NCBI GenBank assembly: GCA_963795805.1
Contig: CAWCIV010000003.1
Span: forward strand, 186,001-250,000
DNA from: JALYYC01 sp963795805
GTDB lineage: Bacteria > Chloroflexota > Dormibacteria > CF-121
Reading direction: 5' to 3'
Length of the DNA: 64,000 bases
Positions 57,990 to 64,000 of this stretch are shown here, one piece after another. Both the position numbers and the translations under genes were made by a program. The notes beneath the pieces are model-generated. The model did no database searches. It saw only the letters and a list, made by a program, of their open reading frames with translations, and was not told the origin of the DNA. Each line of letters opens with the position of its first letter. Position 1 is the stretch's first letter.

Positions 57990-59830
57990 GCGCATCGGTC
58001 TCAGAACAGTACGAGCAAGCCCAGCAGGAGCTGGACCAGGCGGAGGTGATCAAGCGTCACATCGCCAAGAACCCGAACCAATACCCGACGGGCGAACGCG
58101 ATGCCGCCGTCAAGCGCGTCGATGACCTGCGCGAGCAGCTGCAATCCCTCCAGTTGAAGGTCGACGCCACGACGCGTCCGCAACCCAACGGACATGCGAA
58201 GCCAAATGGAAGCGCCGCGCCCGCGGAGCGCCGCTACATGGGTGAGGGTCTGAGCCGAGGGCGCCTGGTCCTGGTCACGATCGGGACCATGCTCGCCCTC
58301 CTCCTCGCCGCCCTGGACCAGACCATCGTCGGCACGGCCATGCCGCGGATCGTCGCGGATCTGAACGGCCTCGCGTACTACACGCTGGTCACCACCGTCT
58401 ACCTGGTGGCCTCGACCGTCATGGTGCCGATCGCGGGCAAGCTCGGCGACCTCTTCGGCCGCAAGCCGTTCCTGCTTGTCGGGATGATCGGCTTCGTGGG
58501 CGCCTCCGCACTCTGCGGCCTCTCGCAGAACATGCTGGAACTGGTGGCCTTCCGAGGCATCCAGGGCGTCTTTGGCGGGATCCTCTTCGCCACCGTGTTC
58601 ACCGTCATCGGCGACCTCTACCCGCCGGCGGTTCGCGCCCGGGTCCAGGGGCTGTTCGGCGCCGTGTTCGGTCTTTCCTCGGTACTCGGCCCAACGGTCG
58701 GCGGATACCTGACCGACAACCTCGGCTGGCGCTGGGTCTTCTACGTCAACGTGCCGGTCGGCATCCTCGCCGTCCTGACCGTGGCCAGCACGATGCCCTT
58801 TGTCCGCACCAGGGCCTCCTGGCGCGATATCGACTTCGCCGGCGCGGCGCTGCTCGTCGCCGGCGTCGCACCCCTGCTGACCGCTCTGACGATCACCCGC
58901 GACCATGCCTGGACCTCGGTCGAGGTGCTGGGCCTGCTCGGGATCGCGGCCGTCATGCTCGGCCTCTTCTTTGTCGTCGAGCAGCGTGGCGAGCATCCGA
59001 TCGTTCCCTTCCGGATGTTTACCGACCGTACCTTCTCGGTCTCAGTCATCGTCGGCGCGCTGACCGGCTTCGCGATGTTCGGCTCGATCATCTTCGTCCC
59101 CCTCATTTACCAGGGCGTGCTCGGCATCAGCGCGACCAACTCCGGCCAGCTTCTGACCCCGATGATGCTCGGCCTGGTCGTTGCCAGCGTGGTCAGCGGG
59201 CAGCTGATGGTTCGCATCAAGCGTTACCGGTTCCTTGGTACCGCCGGAATCGCGGTGATGATGGTCGGCATGTGGCTGCTGTCGCAGGTCACCACCGGGA
59301 CCAGCCGGCTTGAGGTCGTTCGCGACATCGTGATCGTGGGCGCCGGCCTTGGCACGACCTTCCCGCTCTACATCAATGCGGTCCAGAGCGCCGTTTCCCG
59401 CGAGTTCCTGGGCGTCGCGACCAGCCAGATCCAGTTCTGGCGCAACATGGGCGGTACGATCGGGACCGCGGTCCTCGGGTCGCTCCTCGTGTCCCGGCTG
59501 GAGGCCAACATCCAGACCCAGCTGGCGGGCCTTCCGCCCGCCGCCGGCAATTTCGTGCCCAAGGGGGCTAGCAGCAGCGCCCAGACCTTGTTCGACGCCA
59601 CCAAGATCAACCAGGCGCGGGCCGCCCTCCCTCCGCAACTCGTTCCGCTTTTCGACCAGGTGCTGCACGCGATCCGGGTCGGGCTGGCGAACTCGCTGCA
59701 CGAAATCTTCCTGCTCGGGGCGGCCGTTCTCGTTCTGGCGCTGGTCGGCTCGGTCTTCCTCAAGGACGTGCCGCTGCGTGGCCGTAAGCAGGAGCCCGGG
59801 ACCGAAGCCGCTCCCGTCGTGGCCGCCTGA
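57986..59830 (+). CDS. MFS multidrug exporter (DHA2/EmrB-QacA type) with N-terminal coiled-coil extension
   Basis: The 614-residue protein begins with a ~70-residue soluble coiled-coil stretch (EQYEQAQQELDQAEVIKRHI ... RVDDLREQLQSLQ) and a short Pro/Asn linker, then fourteen hydrophobic helices. Motif A-like GKLGDLFGRKPF, DQTIVGTAMPRIVADL in TM1 and motif C-like GLSSVLGPTVGGYLTD are typical of EmrB/QacA. The soluble N-terminal part is not usual for the family and might interact with the regulator or a membrane-fusion partner. The gene is coupled to marR. Confidence 0.93.
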   Translation: MSASVSEQYEQAQQELDQAEVIKRHIAKNPNQYPTGERDAAVKRVDDLREQLQSLQLKVDATTRPQPNGHAKPNGSAAPAERRYMGEGLSRGRLVLVTIGTMLALLLAALDQTIVGTAMPRIVADLNGLAYYTLVTTVYLVASTVMVPIAGKLGDLFGRKPFLLVGMIGFVGASALCGLSQNMLELVAFRGIQGVFGGILFATVFTVIGDLYPPAVRARVQGLFGAVFGLSSVLGPTVGGYLTDNLGWRWVFYVNVPVGILAVLTVASTMPFVRTRASWRDIDFAGAALLVAGVAPLLTALTITRDHAWTSVEVLGLLGIAAVMLGLFFVVEQRGEHPIVPFRMFTDRTFSVSVIVGALTGFAMFGSIIFVPLIYQGVLGISATNSGQLLTPMMLGLVVASVVSGQLMVRIKRYRFLGTAGIAVMMVGMWLLSQVTTGTSRLEVVRDIVIVGAGLGTTFPLYINAVQSAVSREFLGVATSQIQFWRNMGGTIGTAVLGSLLVSRLEANIQTQLAGLPPAAGNFVPKGASSSAQTLFDATKINQARAALPPQLVPLFDQVLHAIRVGLANSLHEIFLLGAAVLVLALVGSVFLKDVPLRGRKQEPGTEAAPVVAA

Positions 59831-59857
59831 GGATCGCCCGCTAAAAACCGCCGCTTT

Positions 59858-59886
59858 GTGTACGGCGCACGAAGTGCGCCGTACAC
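59858..59886 (+). terminator. Strong hairpin terminator after the MFS gene
   Basis: GTGTACGGCGCAC-GAA-GTGCGCCGTACAC forms a perfect 13-bp stem with a three-base loop, 28 bp after the MFS stop and before amtB. No T-run follows, so termination may need a factor or work by structure alone. It separates the marR-MFS unit from amtB. Confidence 0.75.
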
Positions 59887-59940
59887 TTCCGTGTCACTCG
59901 TCCATTTTCAGCGGGCCGAAATTTCCGGACAATGGCCGGC

Positions 59941-61191
59941 ATGAAAATCAATGCTGGCGATACCGCCTGGGTTCTTGCGTCCGCCGCGCTCGTGATGTTG
60001 ATGACGCCAGCACTGGGATTCTTCTATGGCGGGCTGGTCCGCCGCAAGAACGTCCTCTCCACCATCGGGCATAGCTTTTTCATCCTTTGTCTCATCAGCA
60101 TCCAGTGGGTCCTCTTCGGCTACAGCCTCGCCTTCGGGCCCGACAAGTTCCACATCATCGGCGGGCTCGAGTGGGCCGGGCTGAACAACGTCGGCTTCAC
60201 CCCCAACGCGGATTACGCCCCGACCATCCCCCACCAGGCCTTCATGGTCTTCCAGATGATGTTCGCCGTCATTACCCCCGCCCTGATCACGGGCGCCTTC
60301 GCCGAACGTAAACGCTTCAAGGCCTTCGTCCTCTTCTCGCTGCTCTGGGCGACCTTCGTCTACGACCCGATCGCGCACTGGGTCTGGGGCGCCGGTGGCT
60401 GGCTGCACAACCTCGGAGCCCTGGACTTCGCGGGCGGCACCGTCGTCCACATCAGCTCTGGCGTCTCAGCCCTGGTCGCGGCGCTCGTCCTGGGCCGCCG
60501 GCTCGGGTTCGGGAAAGCCAAATCCGAGCCGCATGACGCCACGATGGTCATCCTCGGTGCCAGCCTCCTGTGGTTCGGCTGGTTCGGTTTCAATGCCGGC
60601 AGTGCGCTCAGCGCCGGCGCGCTGGCGACCAGCGCGTTCGTCGTCACGAATACCGCGACCGCGATGGCCGCGCTCACCTGGCTGACCGTCTCCTGGTGGC
60701 ACAAGCGGCAGCCGAGCATGCTCGGGGCTGCCGCCGGCGCGGTCGCCGGCCTGGTGGCGATCACGCCGGCCTCTGGCTTCGTCAACGTCATGGGCGCCAT
60801 CGTGATCGGCTTCGGCGCAGGGATCGTGTGCTACCTGGCAATCCAGTTGCGCGAGCGGATCCATGTCGACGACGCCCTCGACGTCTGGGCCGTCCACGGG
60901 ATCGGCGGCACCTGGGGCGCCATCGCGACCGGACTGTTCGCGACCGTCGCCATCAACTCGGGCGCGGCGAACGGCCTCTTTTACGGCAACCCGAAGCAGG
61001 TGCTCGTTCAGCTCCTGGCCGTGGGCGCCTCCTGGGTCTGGGCGATTGTCGGCACCTTCGTGATCCTGAAAGTCATCAACATCTTCGTTCCGCTCCGCGT
61101 CGAAGAGGACGAGGAAGTCCTCGGTCTCGATCTCTCGCAGCACGGTGAACCGGCGTACGCCTTACAAGAATCGTTAGCAGGGAGGAATTAA
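59941..61191 (+). CDS. amtB: Ammonium transporter AmtB
   Basis: The protein has ~416 residues with eleven expected helices. Motifs: FFYGGLVRRKN, LITGAFAERKRFKAFVLF, FAGGTVVHISSG, WFGWFGFNAGSALSAG, VDDALDVWAVHGIGGTWGAIATGLF (His of the pore), and a C-terminal cytoplasmic tail ending LDLSQHGEPAY. ATG 59941 lies seven bases after GACAAT (59928-59933); an ATG at 59932 overlaps that element. No PII (glnK/glnB) gene follows, which is unusual; a 49-residue membrane protein gene does instead. Confidence 0.96.
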   Translation: MKINAGDTAWVLASAALVMLMTPALGFFYGGLVRRKNVLSTIGHSFFILCLISIQWVLFGYSLAFGPDKFHIIGGLEWAGLNNVGFTPNADYAPTIPHQAFMVFQMMFAVITPALITGAFAERKRFKAFVLFSLLWATFVYDPIAHWVWGAGGWLHNLGALDFAGGTVVHISSGVSALVAALVLGRRLGFGKAKSEPHDATMVILGASLLWFGWFGFNAGSALSAGALATSAFVVTNTATAMAALTWLTVSWWHKRQPSMLGAAAGAVAGLVAITPASGFVNVMGAIVIGFGAGIVCYLAIQLRERIHVDDALDVWAVHGIGGTWGAIATGLFATVAINSGAANGLFYGNPKQVLVQLLAVGASWVWAIVGTFVILKVINIFVPLRVEEDEEVLGLDLSQHGEPAYALQESLAGRN

Positions 61192-61193
61192 CG

Positions 61194-61343
61194 ATGGACC
61201 CCACGACGATTATGGCCATCATCAGTAGCGTCGTCGTCTTCGGTGCCTGGCTCGTGCTTCCGCACAGCAGCGTCGCACCCATGGCCAGGCGTGTGGAATT
61301 GCCCGAGATGTCCGAGCCAACCGCCGTTCGCGCGACCGCCTAG
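61194..61343 (+). CDS. 49-residue membrane protein downstream of amtB
   Basis: ATG 61194 is preceded by a strong GGGAGGAATTAACG ribosome-binding site, two bases after the amtB stop. The product has one hydrophobic helix (TTIMAIISSVVVFGAWLVL) and a short polar tail (PHSSVAPMARRVELPEMSEP). It occupies the position normally held by glnK. No family is recognised. The stop shares CTAG with the end of the DtxR-type gene on the opposite strand. Confidence 0.65.
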   Translation: MDPTTIMAIISSVVVFGAWLVLPHSSVAPMARRVELPEMSEPTAVRATA

Positions 61344-62005
61344 CGCGTCTTGACGACGGACAGCTTCGTGGCGGTCTCATAGCTGAGCGTCAGCAGGCGA
61401 GCCGCCCGAAGCTGCATCGTCCGGCCGACCTCGTCGACGGCCACCACCTTGATCCGCCTTCCGGGGTGCAGGCCTCGCTCGTGAAGGTATTGCAGCAGCG
61501 GGGGTGCCTCGCGCTGCGCCACCTCTGAAATCCGCGACACCGTTGCCACCTCACCTGGCTTGAGCGTCGAGAGGCGCCGCTCGTCGGCGCGCATCGCCGA
61601 GTGGCCCGGGATCGGGTTGCCGTGGGGGCAGGTCGTGGGCCGGCCGAGCGCCTCGTAGAGCTTTTTCTCCACGACCTCGGAGATGGCGTGCTCCAGACGC
61701 TCCGCCTCGAGGTCGGCGGTCACCCAATCGAGCCCGAGCTGGTCGTTGAGCCAGCGCTCCATGATCCGGTGCCGGCGCACGATGGCTTCCGCCGCCTTGA
61801 GTCCGCGTCGCGTCAGCTGGATCTCCTTGGCGGCAGTCAGCCGGACCATGCCGTCGCGGACCATCCGGCGGAGCGCGATCGTCACCGTCGGCCGGCTGAC
61901 GGAGAGCCAATCCGCCAGGCGCGCGCTCCGGACGACCTCGCCCTCGGCACGGATGTAGTAGATCGCTTCCAGGTAATGGGAGACGACCTCCGACGGCGAT
62001 CGCAT
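61340..62005 (-). CDS. DtxR/MntR-family metal-dependent regulator
   Basis: The protein has ~221 residues from ATG 62005. The N-terminal HTH region SPSEVVSHYLEAIYYIRAEGEVVRSARLADWLSVSRPTVTIALRRM, the dimerisation/metal-binding segment LEHAISEVVEKKLYEALGRPTTCPHGNPIPG, and a C-terminal FeoA/SH3-like domain are all present. The Cys/His CPHGNPIPG motif is typical of IdeR/MntR-type proteins. A longer GTG start (62035) would include the operator, so ATG 62005 is preferred. It is divergent from the ZIP transporter gene it probably controls. Confidence 0.92.
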   Translation of the reverse strand: MRSPSEVVSHYLEAIYYIRAEGEVVRSARLADWLSVSRPTVTIALRRMVRDGMVRLTAAKEIQLTRRGLKAAEAIVRRHRIMERWLNDQLGLDWVTADLEAERLEHAISEVVEKKLYEALGRPTTCPHGNPIPGHSAMRADERRLSTLKPGEVATVSRISEVAQREAPPLLQYLHERGLHPGRRIKVVAVDEVGRTMQLRAARLLTLSYETATKLSVVKTR

Positions 62006-62021
62006 GTTAGCGTTAGCTAAC
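62006..62021. promoter_or_regulatory. Palindromic operator between DtxR-type regulator and ZIP gene
   Basis: GTTAGC (62006-62011) is repeated directly and forms a perfect ten-base palindrome GTTAGCTAAC (62012-62021). DtxR/IdeR-type sites share the TTAGG-N-TA-N-CTAA half-site theme, and TTAG/CTAA halves are visible here. It lies immediately before the regulator ATG and ~30 bp before the ZIP ATG, so one bound regulator could affect both. Confidence 0.6.
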
Positions 62022-62051
62022 TGTGAGCTTGGCACCTACTAACTCTACGAA

Positions 62052-62825
62052 ATGAGCCACGGGACCGTCGTGCTCCTCGGACTGGTCGCGGGCATGACCA
62101 TCTTCATCGGATTGCCGGTCGGGCGGCTTCGCGGCATCTCCCGGGCTACCCAGGGATTCTTGAACGCGGTCGCCACCGGCGTGCTCATCTTCCTGCTCTG
62201 GGACATCCTCAGTCATGCGTCTGCGCCGGTGGAGGCCGCCTTGCGGGCGGGTGACCGGAGCTTCATCGTCCTGGTCCTGATCTTTGCCGCCGGGTTGGCG
62301 ATTGGGCTGCTCGCCCTCATCTATACGAATGCCCGGCTGTTCGGCCGGGTCAAGAACGCGCCGGCCGCCACGCCGCGGACGCTCGCCCTGATGATCGCGA
62401 CCGGGCTTGGCCTGCACAACCTGTCGGAGGGGCTGGCCATCGGCCAGTCCGCCGCAACGGGCGCGGTCGCCTTTGCCCTGGTACTGGTCTTCGGATTCGC
62501 GCTGCACAACATCACCGAAGGGTTCGGGATCGCGGCCCCCCTGACGGCCGACGCGACCAGACCCTCCTGGGGATTTTTGGGCGCCGCCGGGTTGATCGGT
62601 GGCGGCCCGACCTTCCTCGGCACCATGATCGGCTACGTCGTTACCTCACGGGCCGTCTATGTGCTCTTTCTGGCCCTGGCCGCGGGCGCGCTGCTCTACG
62701 TCATCAACGAGATGTTCCATGTCGGTCGCCGCTTCAATGCCCCCGCCTTGATGGCCTGGGGACTGCTGTTCGGCTTCCTGCTCGCCTATGGCACCGACCT
62801 CTTCCTGATGTCGGCCAGTGGCTGA
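62052..62825 (+). CDS. ZIP-family divalent metal transporter
   Basis: The 257-residue protein has eight hydrophobic helices. The ZIP metal-binding motifs are in TM4 (LGLHNLSEGLAIG) and TM5 (GFALHNITEGFGIA), both with the HNxxEG pattern, as in ZupT. A likely substrate is Zn, Mn or Fe; the divergent DtxR/MntR-type regulator favours Mn or Fe. The leader is very short and the start may be leaderless. Confidence 0.93.
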   Translation: MSHGTVVLLGLVAGMTIFIGLPVGRLRGISRATQGFLNAVATGVLIFLLWDILSHASAPVEAALRAGDRSFIVLVLIFAAGLAIGLLALIYTNARLFGRVKNAPAATPRTLALMIATGLGLHNLSEGLAIGQSAATGAVAFALVLVFGFALHNITEGFGIAAPLTADATRPSWGFLGAAGLIGGGPTFLGTMIGYVVTSRAVYVLFLALAAGALLYVINEMFHVGRRFNAPALMAWGLLFGFLLAYGTDLFLMSASG

Positions 62826-62848
62826 GCGCCGCCGATAGACTAGTGCCC

Positions 62849-64000
62849 GTGACGGTCGTCTTCGAAGACGTGACGCTCCTCGACTGCACCGGGCGCGACC
62901 CGCAGCCCGGGACCCGGCTTGTTGTCGAAAACGGTCGCATCGACCGGATCCAGTCGACCAGTGCGACCGGTCGACCACGGGATGCGCAGGTCGTCGACTG
63001 CCAGGGCCGGGTCATGATGCCCGGGCTGCTCGATGCGCACGTGCACCTCGCCATCACCGACCTCGATCCGCTGGCCGAGGCGGCCCTGCCGCCGGCCGTA
63101 ATCGCCCTGCGCATCGCCCGCGAGATCGAGGCGACCCTCGATGCGGGATTCACCACCGTCCGCGACGCCGGCGGTCTCGATTGGGGATTCAAGGAGGCCG
63201 TCCGTCTCGGGTTGATTCGCGGTCCGCGGATCTTCATCTCCGGCGCCTTCATTTCACAGACGGGCGGCCATGGGGACCACCGCGCCCGCACCTCGCGAAT
63301 CACCTTCCCGACGGTCCCCGGCCTGACCTCGGAGAGCATCATCGCGGACGGCCCCGCCGAGGTCCGGCGCGCGGCCCGCGAGGTCTTACGGCGTGGCGCG
63401 GACCAGGTCAAGGTGATGGCGAGTGGCGGCGCCGCCTCGCCGTCGGATGAGCTCGATCACGTCCAGTATTCGGTCGAGGAGCTGTCGGCGGCCGTCGATG
63501 CCGCGGAAGGCGTGGGCACCTACGTCCTGGCGCACGCCTACGGACCACGCGCGATCCAGAACTGTCTCGAAGCGGGCGTCCGGTCGATCGAGCATGCGAA
63601 CTTTCTCGACGAAGAGACGGCCGATCGGATGCTGGCCGCCGACGAGGCGTTCCTCGTGCCGACGATCATCACCTATGAGCTGCTCTCCGCTCGCGAGGCC
63701 GACCAGGGCTGGACGCCGGACATGGTCCGGAAGATCCGCCAGGGCCTGACCGGCGCCTACGATGCGCTCGGCCTCGCCTTCGAGAAAGGCCTGCGGATCG
63801 CTTCCGGCTCAGACGTCCTGGCGGACATGCAGGGAGAGAAGGGCCGGGAGATCGCCTGCCAGGCTCGGGTGATGGGCGCCATGGCCGCGATCATCGCCGC
63901 CACCAGGACGAACGCGCAGCTGATGCGCATCGAACAGGAGGTGGGAACGCTCGAGCCAGGGAAGCGGGCCGACCTGATCGTCCTCGACGGCGATCCGCTG
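62849..64000 (+). CDS. Amidohydrolase-family protein (Xaa-Pro dipeptidase/imidazolonepropionase-like), cut by right edge
   Basis: GTG 62849 lies seven bases after TAGACT (62836-62841). The 384 codons present cover nearly the whole protein. Metal ligands of the family are visible: LLDAHVHLA (HxH), DQVKVMASGG (carbamylated Lys), VLAHAYGPRAI, SIEHANFLD and ASGSDVL. The C-terminal end TLEPGKRADLIVLDGDPL is typical, so only a few residues may be missing. The substrate is not certain; peptide or cyclic-amide hydrolysis is likely. Confidence 0.9.
   Translation, partial: MTVVFEDVTLLDCTGRDPQPGTRLVVENGRIDRIQSTSATGRPRDAQVVDCQGRVMMPGLLDAHVHLAITDLDPLAEAALPPAVIALRIAREIEATLDAGFTTVRDAGGLDWGFKEAVRLGLIRGPRIFISGAFISQTGGHGDHRARTSRITFPTVPGLTSESIIADGPAEVRRAAREVLRRGADQVKVMASGGAASPSDELDHVQYSVEELSAAVDAAEGVGTYVLAHAYGPRAIQNCLEAGVRSIEHANFLDEETADRMLAADEAFLVPTIITYELLSAREADQGWTPDMVRKIRQGLTGAYDALGLAFEKGLRIASGSDVLADMQGEKGREIACQARVMGAMAAIIAATRTNAQLMRIEQEVGTLEPGKRADLIVLDGDPL

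Noticed and set aside
1..64000. Mobile elements, CRISPR arrays, rRNA or tRNA genes
   Set aside because: I looked for transposase/integrase motifs, regularly spaced repeats and tRNA T-loops and saw none; the only tandem repeat is the GYAPP coding repeat.

Overview
The window is about 64 kb of GC-rich chromosomal DNA, tightly packed and almost entirely coding on both strands, with many 1-4 bp stop/start overlaps. I see no insertion sequence, phage gene, CRISPR array, rRNA or tRNA. The gene content points to a soil-type lineage of the Terrabacteria side, most like Chloroflexota/Dormibacterota: an LprG/P55-like lipoprotein-exporter pair, paired DUF1800/DUF1501 Tat proteins, an unaccompanied CpaF ATPase, GAF-rich sensor kinases and widespread leaderless starts. 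That placement is inference from gene content; there is no marker gene such as 16S rRNA here. A recurring sequence feature is a -10-like hexamer (TANNNT, four times exactly TAGACT) ending 6-9 bases before a start codon. I used it to choose many starts.

Layout: 0-5.8 kb holds a two-component pair, a secreted beta-propeller, a lone RnfD-like membrane protein and purA. 5.8-12.6 kb is a minus-strand run of dnaB, rplI, a DUF1232 protein, cca, a ROK kinase, and the LprG-like lipoprotein with its MFS exporter. 12.6-15.8 kb is selB-selA. 16.2-16.5 kb holds a candidate small RNA, followed by ychF. 17.6-20.3 kb is a compact minus-strand cluster of an acidic micro-protein, ssb, an M23 peptidase, a TrbL/VirB6-like protein, a VirB2-like two-helix protein and a membrane-anchored protein. 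20.3-32.7 kb holds an SDR epimerase, a PocR-GAF-degenerate-GGDEF protein, an ABC exporter, a tandem thymidine kinase, a frameshifted GH31 glycosidase, an MBL hydrolase, nfo, a HAD hydrolase, an XRE regulator and an LppX-like protein. 33-39.7 kb holds dinB-moaC, a zinc-ribbon/GYAPP-repeat membrane protein, moaB-DUF72, a nucleoside deoxyribosyltransferase-like protein, small proteins and a NIF3-family protein. 39.7-49.3 kb is a signalling block: a GAF coiled-coil protein, CpaF, a NarL-type regulator with its GAF kinase, a TPR-CAP lipoprotein and a PAS/GAF kinase. 49.3-54.2 kb is a three-gene selenocysteine formate dehydrogenase operon. 54.3-64 kb holds DUF1800/DUF1501, MarR-MFS, amtB with a 49-residue membrane protein, a DtxR/MntR-type regulator divergent from a ZIP transporter, and a partial amidohydrolase.

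Functional theme: selA and selB supply two of the factors that read the in-frame UGA of the formate dehydrogenase large subunit, and a clear bacterial SECIS hairpin lies just behind that UGA. moaC and moaB belong to the pterin cofactor pathway the same enzyme needs. selC (tRNA-Sec) and selD were not found and must lie elsewhere. Less well understood parts are the small T4SS-like cluster around ssb, the promoter-equipped structured RNA at 16.3 kb, and several divergent gene pairs whose start codons are only 16-24 bp apart.
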